From NCBI GenBank assembly GCA_019058275.1, contig JAHLVW010000078.1, positions 1 through 45,490 on the forward strand: a stretch of DNA of 45,490 nt, given 5' to 3'. The DNA comes from Candidatus Heimdallarchaeota archaeon (GTDB lineage: Archaea > Asgardarchaeota > Heimdallarchaeia > JABLTI01). The notes under the pieces are model-generated. The model ran no database searches. It saw only the letters and a program-made list of their open reading frames with translations, and was not told the DNA's origin. Positions 1 through 9,475 of the stretch are shown here, one piece after another (position 1 is the stretch's first letter; the number at the start of each line of letters is the position of its first letter). A program made the position numbers and the translations under genes.

Positions 1-1642
1 CTACTGGACTTGCTGGTAGTGTTATGTCAATAATTGTCACACCTAAATTACTACTTCTTACTACAAAAGCATAGTTCTCCTTAAGATCTACTTTCAATAC
101 CTCTTCTCCATTATACACTTGACTTAGATAATTAGGTGTCATTGGATTACTAATGTCCACCACTACTAACCCACTCTCTTCACATGCAAGAAGTGCTAAA
201 TCATTGTAAACAACAAAATCATTCACTACATCACTACTACTAAGACTATAATTCCCAATTATAGTTGGTGCGAGATAATTGTCACTTATATTGGTGATTA
301 TTAACCCTTCTCCCTCAGCTGTAAAAAATAATAATTCAGTACTTTTGTTAAGGGACATTCCAGTTATTTTCTCTTCCGGAAAAACAATATTAACTTGTTC
401 TAATTGATATGGATTACTGCTATTAAAAACAATTATTCCACCACTTTGATTAGCAACATAGGTTACATCGTTTATACCCACAACATCAACAAATTCACCA
501 CTTTTGTGAGAATTGTACTTACTGCTAATTGTAGGTGTAATAATCTCACTAACATTGACAACAACCATTCCTTCTGTTTCAGCAGCAAGATATACTAAAT
601 TATTTTTTATTGCAGAACTCTCTACAGACAACAGATTTGTAAAATTAACAATCGAAACTGGATTTTCTGGATTAGCTATATTAATAATTTCTAACCCATT
701 CTCCTTTTTTGCCAAAAATGCAAGCGAATCATTCACTGTTGTTCTGTAAACTTTATCCGTGCTGCGATGACTGATTTGACTGATTACAGTTGGAGTAGTA
801 ATGTCCAAAATACTGACACCTGTACTTGTAGAAACAAAAGCATAATTTCCGGCAATTGTTAAATCCAAGAATAGCCCTGTCATTGGGAATCTTGCAATTT
901 CATGGACATAGTATGGGTTTGAAATATTAAGCAGAACTAATCCCTCATAGGTACTTAATAGATAAGCGATCTCTCCTTTTATTTCAAAAGATCTTAGTAA
1001 TGAGGTATTTGGTCTATAATCATTTACTAATATCGGATAGAACGCATTTCGGATATCGATAATTTCAAACGAGTAATCATAACTACCTAAACTGTACACA
1101 AAATTATCATTAATTTCAAGCTCTACTGGAGCGGATATTGGACTATCAATTGTTAATTTCGAGATTGTCTTTGGGATTATTGGATTTGATATATTTGCTA
1201 TTGTTGTATCTGCAATAAGATAATCGTCTTGAACATCTACCCCATATCTAACAGTAGTTCCTACTTCTTCTCTGAGAAAATCTACCCGTCCTAAAGGTTC
1301 TGACATCATTGGATTACTAATATTGATTATTTGTAACCCATCTGTACATTTCAGTAGTGCTAAGTCATTTTCAATTATGATATCTATTGCTTCTCCTCTT
1401 ATGTCATCATAAGCAGCAATTTGCATTATATTTGCTGGATAATTATCTTTCTCTTCCAACATCTTTTGTTCTAATGTGCTTTGTGATGGAAACGTAATCG
1501 CTCCACCCAGGATTTTCACTTCATTACTCAATCTATTTTCCTTTGCTTGTAGCTTTTGACCTTGTGGTGAATTGTTCGTCTGTATAAAAAAGCAACCACT
1601 AATAAGTAAAACTACCACTATTACTGAATATTTCTTACTCAC
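1..1642 (-). CDS. LVIVD-repeat beta-propeller surface protein, C-terminus outside the window
   Basis: The frame is open from a GTG start at 1642 down to the window edge, about 547 residues, and the gene continues beyond it. An ATG two bases upstream runs straight into TGA, so GTG is the only reasonable start. The N-terminus is a short basic and hydrophobic export signal ending at a cysteine (ISGCFF), which suggests a lipoprotein-like anchor. The body repeats a motif of about 40 residues of the type 'D-YLxLAD...GLxIxNISNPxxP' (for example LQIINISNPMMSEP and LGVTIIDITLPASP), which is the LVIVD repeat that forms extracellular beta-propellers. It is probably a cell-surface protein; ligand unknown. 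A second LVIVD protein lies at 28.5-29.8 kb. Confidence 0.82.
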   Translation of the reverse strand, partial: MSKKYSVIVVVLLISGCFFIQTNNSPQGQKLQAKENRLSNEVKILGGAITFPSQSTLEQKMLEEKDNYPANIMQIAAYDDIRGEAIDIIIENDLALLKCTDGLQIINISNPMMSEPLGRVDFLREEVGTTVRYGVDVQDDYLIADTTIANISNPIIPKTISKLTIDSPISAPVELEINDNFVYSLGSYDYSFEIIDIRNAFYPILVNDYRPNTSLLRSFEIKGEIAYLLSTYEGLVLLNISNPYYVHEIARFPMTGLFLDLTIAGNYAFVSTSTGVSILDITTPTVISQISHRSTDKVYRTTVNDSLAFLAKKENGLEIINIANPENPVSIVNFTNLLSVESSAIKNNLVYLAAETEGMVVVNVSEIITPTISSKYNSHKSGEFVDVVGINDVTYVANQSGGIIVFNSSNPYQLEQVNIVFPEEKITGMSLNKSTELLFFTAEGEGLIITNISDNYLAPTIIGNYSLSSSDVVNDFVVYNDLALLACEESGLVVVDISNPMTPNYLSQVYNGEEVLKVDLKENYAFVVRSSNLGVTIIDITLPASPV

Positions 1643-1772
1643 ATCTATCCCTCGTCTATTTCCATATTATTCCAAGTATATTTGTGATTGTTCCTTAAAA
1701 ACTTTTAATGATACAATCACTTTCCTACTATCTCTATAGGATGAGGTTCTATGTTTCTTTTTTTTGTTACGT

Positions 1773-2126
1773 TCAGATTTTTCCCCAAGTATAAGCAAAA
1801 GAAACAGCTCTTGTTATTCCAGAAGCTTCAGCAAATTTTGCAGATTTTACCATGTGTTTTCTTTGAGCTACTAATTTATTGATAAACTCATTGTAATCTG
1901 CTTTTGTTATATTTAGCCAAAGCTTACCATTCTCAGTTTTTAAGACCATGTCTTGGTCAAATGAAACTGTCAATGTTTTCTCCAAAAGAAATCGTTTTAG
2001 TACAACTATCTGCATCAATTGTTTTTCTGGTGTACTTTTTTTGTGCCTTTTAATTTCTTTTATTTTCCCTATCCTTTTTCCAGTTTTATCACACGCAATC
2101 TTCGAATTAATTATTTCCTTTTTCAT
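1773..2126 (-). CDS. small PRC-barrel-like protein, paralogue of the gene at 39.3 kb
   Basis: A 117-residue soluble protein. The N-terminal half (ACDKTGKRIGKIKEI) resembles the first strands of a PRC-barrel ('D..G..iGkI'), a fold found in small archaeal RNA-processing or regulatory proteins. The C-terminal tail contains MVKSAKFAEASGITRAVSF followed by TWGK and is almost identical to the tail of the 115-residue protein at 39291-39638, while the N-terminal halves are more diverged. The tail may therefore be a binding or functional element. It stands alone between the LVIVD gene and a pseudogene region. The PRC assignment rests on motif resemblance only. Confidence 0.7.
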   Translation of the reverse strand: MKKEIINSKIACDKTGKRIGKIKEIKRHKKSTPEKQLMQIVVLKRFLLEKTLTVSFDQDMVLKTENGKLWLNITKADYNEFINKLVAQRKHMVKSAKFAEASGITRAVSFAYTWGKI

Positions 2127-2576
2127 TCCTTATTCCCTTACATTATGTTTCTGTATTACTATAGGTCGTCTCTTTATTTAAATTAGACTTAATTCTTTTA
2201 GTTTCATTAACGACGTTGTACCTTTTTCTTCTGATTTAATATCTACTAAAATTGGCATGTGAATAAACTTAGACAAACAAGTTCATTTTAAATAGCAAAT
2301 TATTGGTGGTCGAACATACAAAGAAGCCTGGATAGAGAAACTTTGAGTTTTTCTTTTTTCATTAAAAAAGCTTCGTTCTGTTTTTTGTGATACTTTTATA
2401 ACTCCTAAAAAACAGAATAGTGAGAAGAAGACTACCATTTCTATGATAAAGCTACTTACCCAAATCGAAAATGGAAATATAATAACAAATATTCTCAATA
2501 CCAATCATTGTAAATATATAAATTAAACATTTAAATTAACTAATGATATTATAAAGTTTAAGGGGTAGTATCAGAT
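2127..2576. other. intergenic stretch with one doubtful small membrane ORF
   Basis: No convincing gene. A 73-residue minus-strand frame (2504-2283) has two hydrophobic stretches near its N-terminus but no recognisable family and no good ribosome-binding site. It may be a chance frame in AT-rich DNA. The right end holds the promoter side of the decayed methylase. Confidence 0.4.
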
Positions 2577-3272
2577 TTGAGTGATAAGAAGTTACCAGAT
2601 AAAGAACACAATGAATCCTTAGCTGATTATGCATAAAGATTAGCTATAAATTACTCAGAGAAATATACCTCAAATTATAGAAAAGGAAAAGCACAGATTT
2701 TCACACCAACAGAGATTTCTTCCTTTATGGTGGATTTAGTAGAAAAAATCGATGAAGATGAAATAAGTATTCTGGATCCTAAAGCTGGAACAGGTGTATT
2801 GGTTGCATCAATTATCAATAAGATACTATTGTCAAATTCTATACCAAAGAAGATCATTCTTGATTGTTATGAAATTGATTCCAATTTGATACCCTATTTG
2901 ACAAAAGTAGTTGCTACTTGTAAACCGGAAGTCAATAAAAAAGGCATTGGGTTTGAGTTTAATATTAGCAAAAGTGATTTCATAATTGAAAATTTTAAAG
3001 TATTGAGTACGAATGAAACTTTATTTCCAGAAAATGGTTTGAAATTTTATGATATAATCATTTCAAATTCTCCCTATTATAAAATAAACAAATCCAAATA
3101 CCTTGCAATTTCAAAAAACTTGATTGATGATCATCCAAATATTTATACTCTATTTATGGCTGTCTCTTCGAAATTATTAAATAATAATGGTCAGTTAATA
3201 TTTATAACTCCAAGAAGTTTCTGTTCTGAAGTTTATTGCCGATTGTTTAGAGCAATTAGGAAATCATTCTGA
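2577..3272 (+). pseudogene. N6-adenine DNA methylase (Eco57I/TaqI-like), interrupted and truncated
   Basis: From a TTG at 2577 the frame runs 19 codons to an in-frame TAA (2634-2636), then stays open to 3272. The translated parts match the N-terminus of N6 DNA methylases of Eco57I-type restriction-modification proteins: a QIFTPTEISSFMV segment (normally QxFTPxxIAxFMV), SAM motif I as DPKAGTGVLV, and catalytic motif IV as NSPYYK where NPPY is expected. Homology stops abruptly after ITPRSFCS, and the specificity and nuclease parts are missing. With an internal stop, an altered motif IV and a lost C-terminus, this is a dead remnant of a restriction-modification system, probably acquired horizontally. 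Confidence 0.8.
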
Positions 3273-3426
3273 AATGTCGCTCAATGAAAAAAGGGTTACT
3301 TACTTTTTCATTCAAACCTTCTATTATCAACAACCGCACATACCAACAATTCTAACAGAATTCTTTGAAAAGAATAAGAGCTTAATGGTTGATATCTGGC
3401 ATTCAATTAGGAAAGAATTTCAATAG
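3208..3426 (+). pseudogene. C-terminal fragment of an unrecognised protein fused to the methylase remnant
   Basis: A second frame overlaps the end of the methylase remnant and is open from 3208 to the TAG at 3424-3426. Its translation (SVLKFIADCLEQLGNHSEMS, then a segment rich in F, Y and Q) looks protein-like and unrelated to methylases. The only ATG (3274) would give 50 residues. I read it as the tail of another gene joined by deletion or recombination near 3215-3240. No family recognised. Confidence 0.45.
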
Positions 3427-3758
3427 ACAAATTTGTTTAGAAAAGCTTTTTTTGAAGTAAAAGAATTATGAAATGTTCATGAGCTATTAAATGAAAAGAA
3501 GATTCATTATAAAGAGTGAAAAATAAGCAAACAAAAAGTGAAGTAGTATGGTCCTCATGTAGATAATTAGAGGGCTTAGATTTGAATAACGTAACAACAA
3601 TGGACTATTATAACCCATATTGTTGAAACCAGATTTCTTCTTTCTTTTCTTCTACTAAAAAACCTTTATCCCTTCCTTCGGTTAAAATAAAGAATCATGC
3701 ATTTAGTTAGTTACTAGTAAAAAATACTAAAGTGAATGGGATTTTTGTCTGTCCATTC
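3427..3758. other. non-coding stretch between two decayed genes
   Basis: About 330 bases with frequent stops in all frames and no RNA-like fold that I can see. It is probably relict sequence between two pseudogenes. Confidence 0.4.
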
Positions 3759-4889
3759 CTACTTAATCTTTTTTTTGGATTTCTCTCTTATTGAAATAAC
3801 AATCATTATAACAAGAACGCTCATTGTAAACGGTATACCATACGCAAAAGCTAAAATTGTCTTATATTCTTCATTAAATAAGATATTTTCAATAATATAG
3901 TAATATTGCTTCAAATAACTTTCAGAATATTCTCTACTAAATATCACAAATATTGTGTTTTCTTCTGGTATGATGAATAATTGGTCATTAGAAAATCCCC
4001 CTGCTGAATAGCAACCTAGTTGATCATTTATTAACCAAGAGTAACCAAAATAGAGGGAGTCATTTACAGCTATCTGCTTATCCAATGATTCATCTATCCA
4101 TTCTTCTGTGATTAGTTTCTTCTTATTCCAAGTTCCGTTATTTAGATACAGGTATCCAATTTTAGCAACATCATCAATCCCCATCGTCATTCCTCTACTT
4201 CCTAAAATTAGTCCATCAATTGTTATTGACATCAATTCAACAAAAATTGATAGAGTAGCTAAAATCTTGCTATAATAATACCTATCAAATTCTTTTACAT
4301 ACTGTAAAATGTAAGCTAACAAAACATAGAGGGAACTATCATAAGTGAATTTGGCACCAGGTTTAGCAATAATGGATCCACCTAATAACATTTCAAGATA
4401 ACAACTTTTAGAATAATCTATACTCTCTGATGTATTAAATCCTGCACTCATTGTTAGAAGATGCTTTATTTTAACTTCTTCTATAAGAGGATCTAAACTT
4501 GATCTATTCACCTCCGGAAAAAAATCTAAAACTCTCTATGATAAATTAAACTCATTCTAAGTTAATGCTATGCCAATAACTGTTGCTGTAATAGTTGATA
4601 CAATATACCCAACTGTAAAACCATTACCACTCCAAACATCAATGTAAAAATCTCTCTCAGCAATAATATATCCATTTTTCAGTAAAAGTAAATGATCTAT
4701 ATCTAATTCTTCATCTTGGATATAATTATACATTTTAAGGATGTTTATTTGACTACTTCCTTGTTTCCAAGGTTTTGAAGTTTCCCATCCATAAAATGCC
4801 CAATCATTTAATGAAACCTCATCAGTATACTCTGAACCTATGCTAATTGATTTCGCACTATATGTCGTTTGTAGTACTATGATAATCAT
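3759..4889 (-). pseudogene. beta-lactamase/PBP-like serine hydrolase, frameshifted and missing catalytic residues
   Basis: Two consecutive minus-strand frames encode one family. The upstream part (4889-4557) starts with a hydrophobic segment and carries the usual N-terminal region with DHLLLLKNGYIIAE. It ends at GYIVSTITATVIGIALT, where the S-x-x-K nucleophile motif should be; here it reads S-T-I-T, so the catalytic lysine is gone. A stop follows, then a shifted frame resumes before its first ATG with VLDFFPEVNRSS, leading into KHLLTMSAGF and YDSSLYVLLAYIL (the Y-x-N motif is altered to Y-D-S). The second part ends with GGFSNDQLFIIPE and a C-terminal membrane helix. Family members are exported or membrane-anchored esterases or peptidases of about 400 residues. 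The lesions make this a pseudogene. Confidence 0.82.
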
Positions 4890-5030
4890 TATTGACTTTA
4901 TTTTGAAATCTTTCCCCTTATTCTCATATAGCTCAATGATATTATGGTTTTGCGATATATATCCTTTTCTTTAAAATCTTTTTAAATTAAGAATGTATAA
5001 TATAATTGATAAGAAATTGGTGATTTAAAT

Positions 5031-5429
5031 TTGCAGAGAAAATGCTCAGCATGTGGAGCGAAGAATGATAAAGATGCTGAATTTTGTATTGTTTGTGGTC
5101 AAAAGATTAAGGTACTATTACTTGGAGCCTTTACCTCAAAACATGTTCATCCTTTTTCAATCGTTTCCTTATTTCTTGGTGGTCTTGGTGTAGGTATTCT
5201 TACTTGGTTATCCATGCCTATTACAAATCACATGAATGGCCTTACTAGTTATGGTGCACTTGGGATTTTTTGTAGTTTTCAACTTATTGCTATCATTGGG
5301 ATAATTTTCGGAGTAGTTGGAGTGAAAAAAGGAAAAGAACGAGTATCGATTATAGGTCTCATCTTAAATATCGTTCATTTGCTTCTTGAACTTGCACCTA
5401 TATTGAATCTTATTATCAATTTTCTATGA
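5031..5429 (+). CDS. zinc-ribbon membrane protein
   Basis: 132 residues from a TTG start. The N-terminus is a compact zinc ribbon with two CxxC knuckles (CSACGAKNDKDAEFCIVCGQ, residues about 5-24). Three hydrophobic helices follow (about 45-62, 75-100 and 105-130), with a DUF4190-like 'GxxFGxxGxxKGxxR' turn between the last two. This layout is common in small archaeal membrane proteins of unknown role; the ribbon probably faces the cytoplasm. It stands alone, convergent with the pseudogene to its left. Confidence 0.75.
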   Translation: MQRKCSACGAKNDKDAEFCIVCGQKIKVLLLGAFTSKHVHPFSIVSLFLGGLGVGILTWLSMPITNHMNGLTSYGALGIFCSFQLIAIIGIIFGVVGVKKGKERVSIIGLILNIVHLLLELAPILNLIINFL

Positions 5430-5493
5430 GTATCTAGCTTTCTAGTGATTAACTATATTTACAAGTACCTTACTTATTATTGATGAATAACTC

Positions 5494-6273
5494 ATGCCAA
5501 AAGATCCAACGAAGCGATTTACTGATAGGGTTGAGAATTATGTTAAATATCGACCTAGCTATCCAAAGAAATTAATTACTGTATTAAAGGATAAGAGGAT
5601 AATTTCTGATAATTCAATAATTGCTGATATAGGTTCTGGAACAGGGATTTTTACTAGGATTTTGTTAGATACAGGTTGTAAAGTATTTGCAGTTGAACCT
5701 AATGATAAGATGAGAAACAAAGCAGAAGCTAGTTTGTTACATTTTTCAAATTTCATTAGTATAAATGGTCAAGCTGAACAAACGACATTAGATAGCAATT
5801 CTATTGATGTTTTAACTGTTGCCCAAGCTTTTCATTGGTTTGATTTAGAAAAAACAAGAAAGGAATTTTTATGGATATTGAAACCGGAAGGATACTTGGT
5901 ACTTATATGGAATGAGCGATTAATTGATGAGGTACTATTTCAGAAGGAATATGATTCTTTGTTGCGACAGTACTGTCCTGAGTATGTGAAAGTAAGTTAT
6001 CACAAAGTTACTGATGAGCAAATAAATCGATTTTATGGTTCCTCTCAAATAGAGATCTTCACTTGTGAAAATTATCAGTATTTTGATTTTCAAGGTTTAC
6101 AAGGAAGAGTAGAATCTTCCTCCTATTCCCCACAGAAAGGTAGCTCTAATTATCAATTGTTAATAACTGCACTAAAAGATCTATACAATAAATTTCAAGT
6201 AAATAATCAAGTGAAATTTGAGTATAAAACTCAGATGTATTATGGCAGAATATTTAACGATGCCAAAAAATAG
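5494..6273 (+). CDS. class I SAM-dependent methyltransferase
   Basis: 259 residues. The N-terminus FTDRVENYVKYRPSYP is the usual opening of the 'type 11' small-molecule methyltransferases related to UbiE. SAM motif I is IADIGSGTGIFTRILL (residues about 44-60), the acidic residue ending strand 2 is in VFAVEPND, and motif II/III contains AQAFHWFD. The length is normal for the family. The substrate cannot be read from sequence. It is followed, after about 80 bases, by the polymerase gene, which has its own TATA-like element. Confidence 0.85.
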   Translation: MPKDPTKRFTDRVENYVKYRPSYPKKLITVLKDKRIISDNSIIADIGSGTGIFTRILLDTGCKVFAVEPNDKMRNKAEASLLHFSNFISINGQAEQTTLDSNSIDVLTVAQAFHWFDLEKTRKEFLWILKPEGYLVLIWNERLIDEVLFQKEYDSLLRQYCPEYVKVSYHKVTDEQINRFYGSSQIEIFTCENYQYFDFQGLQGRVESSSYSPQKGSSNYQLLITALKDLYNKFQVNNQVKFEYKTQMYYGRIFNDAKK

Positions 6274-6297
6274 TTTCGTTTATCTCCCATGCTGAAA

Positions 6298-6310
6298 TTT
6301 ATTTTATAAT
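6298..6310 (+). promoter_or_regulatory. probable TATA box for the Y-family polymerase gene
   Basis: TTTATTTTATAAT lies about 45 bases before the ATG at 6353. This fits an archaeal promoter with a short leader and argues against translation starting at the TTG at 6311. Confidence 0.4.
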
Positions 6311-6352
6311 TTGTTACTTTTATCATATAAAATACCCAAAGCAGGCATTCTA

Positions 6353-7510
6353 ATGGTTATTTATCAACAAGAACATTCCACACCAATTGAGACAACTGAT
6401 ACCCGACAATTTATTTTTCATGTTGATTTAGACGCTTTTTTCGCTGCTGTTGAAATGCGAGAGGATCCATCCCTTGTTGGTAAACCAATAATGGTTGGTG
6501 GTGATAAAGACACTAAAAGAGGGATTGTAACTACTTGTAATTACGAAGCTCGAAAATATGGCATACATTCAGGTATGTCAGCAAAAGAAGCTATTGAACG
6601 TTGCCCTGAAATTATCTGTGTACGAAGAGGTCATTATGATCTTTATAGAGAAGTTTCTGATAATATTCTGAATATACTAAATTCTTATACAGATCATTTT
6701 CGGTCTGCATCAATTGATGAAGCGTATCTTAATCTTACTGATGAGGTAGAAAAAGAACATAATGGCTATCCAATTCCTTTAGCAGAAGAAATTAAAAATG
6801 AAATCTTTGAAGAAGAAAAAATCACTTGCTCAATAGGTATTGGTCCTAATACTACAATTGCTAAAATAGCAACTAGTCGAAATAAGCCAAATGGTATAAC
6901 CTATGTACCTAAAGCATCGATTAAACGATTTCTTTATCCATTACCTGTAAAAGCTATAAGTGGTATAGGTACAAAATCAGCTGAAAGTTTAAAGAGAATA
7001 CATGGAATAGAAAATATAGGTCAAATTATTGAAATTGGATCAGAACATGAAATGATCCGTAAATTTGGCCGGTTAGGGTCCTTTTTCTATCGTGTTGTTT
7101 CTGGAAAGGGAAGAACAACAATTCAACCAAGTAGTTCATTTGGAGTAAAGTCCATTAGTAAGGGTAGAACATTTCATGGACATATGTTTGATGGAGAACA
7201 AATACCTATTGAAATGGTACTGCCAAAATTAATAGATAGTGTCCATGAACGGTTAACAAAAAAATCTTTCAGATACAAAACAGTTACTTTAGATGTTCGT
7301 TTTCAAGATAATTTTCAAAATATTACTCGCAGTAGGTCTTTTCAAGCTGCTAATGATGATAAAGAACGAATACGAACAACAGTATATGAACTATTAGCTG
7401 AAATAAATAGTGATTTCAATAAAGCTAAAATTAGAAAAGCAGCAGTAAGAGTGTCGAATCTAGTAAAGTATGATTCAATGCAAAAAACCATCACAGATTA
7501 TTTCTCATAA
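6353..7510 (+). CDS. dinB: Y-family DNA polymerase IV (Dpo4/DinB)
   Basis: A translesion DNA polymerase. The palm motifs are intact: HVDLDAFFAAVE carries the first metal-binding aspartates, and SASIDEAYLNL carries the catalytic D-E pair. The helix-hairpin-helix thumb follows (ISGIGTKSAESLKRIHGI), then the little-finger domain. The extreme C-terminus contains QKTITDYF, a textbook PIP box for binding the PCNA clamp. A TTG at 6311 would add 14 residues upstream, but the ATG at 6353 gives a family-length protein of 385 residues and agrees with the TATA element. The gene converges end to end with the PUA gene (stop codons adjacent at 7510/7511). Confidence 0.95.
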   Translation: MVIYQQEHSTPIETTDTRQFIFHVDLDAFFAAVEMREDPSLVGKPIMVGGDKDTKRGIVTTCNYEARKYGIHSGMSAKEAIERCPEIICVRRGHYDLYREVSDNILNILNSYTDHFRSASIDEAYLNLTDEVEKEHNGYPIPLAEEIKNEIFEEEKITCSIGIGPNTTIAKIATSRNKPNGITYVPKASIKRFLYPLPVKAISGIGTKSAESLKRIHGIENIGQIIEIGSEHEMIRKFGRLGSFFYRVVSGKGRTTIQPSSSFGVKSISKGRTFHGHMFDGEQIPIEMVLPKLIDSVHERLTKKSFRYKTVTLDVRFQDNFQNITRSRSFQAANDDKERIRTTVYELLAEINSDFNKAKIRKAAVRVSNLVKYDSMQKTITDYFS

Positions 7511-8017
7511 CTATTTTTCTTTCTCAAGTTTCTTAATCCCATGACGAACTTTAATTGCAGTTCCTTTTTGAAACGCAAGCATATATTCTGCTGATAGTTT
7601 AGCTCTACCAACAGCTAACAATTTATCTTCTTCAGAAACAACAATAACCTCATCTTCTGGACGAATATCTGGATCGACTTTTACAACATGCTTGGCAAAA
7701 ACATTCCTTCCATCTGCTATAAACTCAGATACATCTGATTGAACCATAACACGTCTTTTTGGAGCTTTTGTATGCTTGATAATTCTCTTTGCCCCTGCTA
7801 AGCCAATAGAATATAATCCATCTTTTGCTCTAATCGTTGCTAAACGTTTTCCTTTGAATAATACCTCTCTAACTTTTTTAGTTGCTCTTGAGAAGGTTAC
7901 TAGTATTTCATCAGGTGCAAGAATATCTGCAAATTCATTACCAAATTGATATTGTGCTACAACCTTTAATTGACGTAGAGTCCATAAATCTGGTTTCATT
8001 GCATTTTTCTTCTCCAT
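7511..8017 (-). CDS. PUA-domain RNA-binding protein (archaeosine TGT-like C-terminal domains)
   Basis: About 168 residues. The C-terminal half is a PUA domain (GRNVFAKHVVKVDPDIRPEDEVIVV, then LLAVGRAKLSAEYM and a GTAIKVRHG strand), as at the end of archaeal tRNA-guanine transglycosylase and related RNA-modification proteins. The first half resembles the pre-PUA region. The likely role is RNA binding, perhaps in tRNA modification, which fits the Taw2-like gene just upstream. A TTG at 8032 would be five codons longer, but GGAGA is spaced correctly for the ATG at 8017. Confidence 0.8.
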   Translation of the reverse strand: MEKKNAMKPDLWTLRQLKVVAQYQFGNEFADILAPDEILVTFSRATKKVREVLFKGKRLATIRAKDGLYSIGLAGAKRIIKHTKAPKRRVMVQSDVSEFIADGRNVFAKHVVKVDPDIRPEDEVIVVSEEDKLLAVGRAKLSAEYMLAFQKGTAIKVRHGIKKLEKEK

Positions 8018-8088
8018 TAACAGGTTCTCCAATTACTTCATTATTTGTCTGTCATTTTAGTGTTTGTGTTCAGATTAAATCAGTATTA

Positions 8089-8940
8089 TTAAATTTGAAT
8101 GTCATAAACTATATGCTCTACTCCTGGGGAATATTTCTTAACTCTTCTTTTAGTAATTTGTTTCCTATCTTTACCTACCTTATCCAGAATTCTATTAATC
8201 TTAATTATTGGATTTTCCTTATCTGCTAATGGAACTGCTTCATGATAATGAATAACACCATTATCTTTACACAAACGAATAGCTAATTCTAGTTGTTCAT
8301 CGTCACTATTTAGATAACCAGAAAGAACACGATTTGCTTCTCCTTCAAATTCCTTCAGTATCACTCGATTATCTCCTAAGACAGCCTTCATTACAGATTC
8401 AACATTATTTAGGATGATATTTTCCGTCAAATATTTGTAAGCTAAAGGATTTATCTCTGCTGCTATTATTTTCTCAGGTGCTTTATGTACTGCTAAAGGT
8501 AATGATAAATTCCCTACACAGCTGTACATATCAATAATGAATTCATTTTCTTTAGAAATTTTCAGTAAATGTTCCCTCTCACCATGATTTCCTGGTGAAA
8601 AGGTTAGCTTTGCAGCATCAATTTTAAACTTACATCCTAACTCTTTATGGATTGTTTCCGTATTCACATCACCAGCAAGATACTCAAAGGATGGAGTTCT
8701 AACGATTCCTTTTGTTGGACCAACCTTTCCTAGAACTGTTCTAAGAGGTTTTTGCTCAAGAGTTAAAAGAGCTTCTCCAATATCCTCTTTAAATTTCATC
8801 AATTGTTGAGGAATGGTCAGAATAAGAATGTCCCCGATTTTCCACCAATGCTGTGGAACGAAGGAAAGCAAATCTTCTGGGATTTTACTTTGAAGTTTTT
8901 GAAGAAGTTCATTCCTTTTGCTTTCTTTACCTCTATGCAA
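8089..8940 (-). CDS. taw2: tRNA-Phe wyosine synthesis enzyme, Taw2/Trm5-like
   Basis: 283 residues of the Trm5/TYW2 family. An N-terminal cap domain leads into FSPGNHGEREHLL, then SAM motif I as DMYSCVGNLSLPLAV and an acidic AAEINPLAYKYL. Trm5 methylases carry an N-x-P-like motif at the active site; this protein instead has GVIHYHE, as in TYW2/Taw2. That group transfers the aminocarboxypropyl group of SAM to 4-demethylwyosine at position 37 of tRNA-Phe. It overlaps the hydrogenase-protease gene upstream by 8 bases, so the two are probably co-transcribed. Family is certain; the Taw2 subfamily is likely. Confidence 0.85.
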   Translation of the reverse strand: MHRGKESKRNELLQKLQSKIPEDLLSFVPQHWWKIGDILILTIPQQLMKFKEDIGEALLTLEQKPLRTVLGKVGPTKGIVRTPSFEYLAGDVNTETIHKELGCKFKIDAAKLTFSPGNHGEREHLLKISKENEFIIDMYSCVGNLSLPLAVHKAPEKIIAAEINPLAYKYLTENIILNNVESVMKAVLGDNRVILKEFEGEANRVLSGYLNSDDEQLELAIRLCKDNGVIHYHEAVPLADKENPIIKINRILDKVGKDRKQITKRRVKKYSPGVEHIVYDIQI

Positions 8941-9448
8941 CTTCCTTCCTCAACATATCTTCTAAATACTGTACCAAGTAGTCTATGCTCTCTTTTACAC
9001 TCTCTGCCATTTCTACGTCATAAGTTAAAGACTTCGGTTGGATGCCAATAAACAGTGCCTTTAGATCTTCTAAAAAGAATCGTAGATATTTCGTATACAT
9101 TGTCATTGTCACTTTATGAGGGGTTACCATATATGCTGTATTGATATCCTTCCCTGTAAAAACTCTTAATGTTCCTGGTTCCTCATCCATGTTAGCAGCA
9201 TCGATAATTATCAAGTAATCAGGTTCAAATCGCTTTATTATTCCAGTAAAAGATTCTGGTACAGGTCCAGCATTTATGATTTTAATGTTGTCAGGAAAAG
9301 TAACCTTCTCAAGTTGCTCAACAGTAGCTACTCCTGCGTAATCATCAGCACGATCAAAACTACCAATACCCATTATACAGATTTTCTTTGTTACATCAAT
9401 TTTCTTTAAATGCTTAGAACCTTTAATCCTCTTACTCATGATTTCCAC
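8933..9448 (-). CDS. hycI: hydrogenase maturation protease, HycI/HyaD family
   Basis: 171 residues. The family cleaves the C-terminal tail of the nickel-binding large subunit of [NiFe] hydrogenase after metal insertion. The expected landmarks are present: GIGSFDRADDYAG for the usual 'GN.L.gDDG.G' N-terminus, IIIDAAN for the central aspartate, and MVTPHKVTMTMYTKYL containing the conserved histidine. No hydrogenase structural gene lies in this window, so its substrate is elsewhere. It is placed between SerRS and the Taw2-like gene on the same strand. An alternative start is the ATG at 9439. Confidence 0.85.
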   Translation of the reverse strand: MEIMSKRIKGSKHLKKIDVTKKICIMGIGSFDRADDYAGVATVEQLEKVTFPDNIKIINAGPVPESFTGIIKRFEPDYLIIIDAANMDEEPGTLRVFTGKDINTAYMVTPHKVTMTMYTKYLRFFLEDLKALFIGIQPKSLTYDVEMAESVKESIDYLVQYLEDMLRKEVA

Positions 9449-9475
9449 CTTTATTGAACTATAGCTTATAGCGTT

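Noticed and set aside
6311..6352. TTG at 6311 as start of the polymerase gene
   Set aside because: It follows directly after the TATA-like element and adds residues not seen in Dpo4; the ATG at 6353 fits better.
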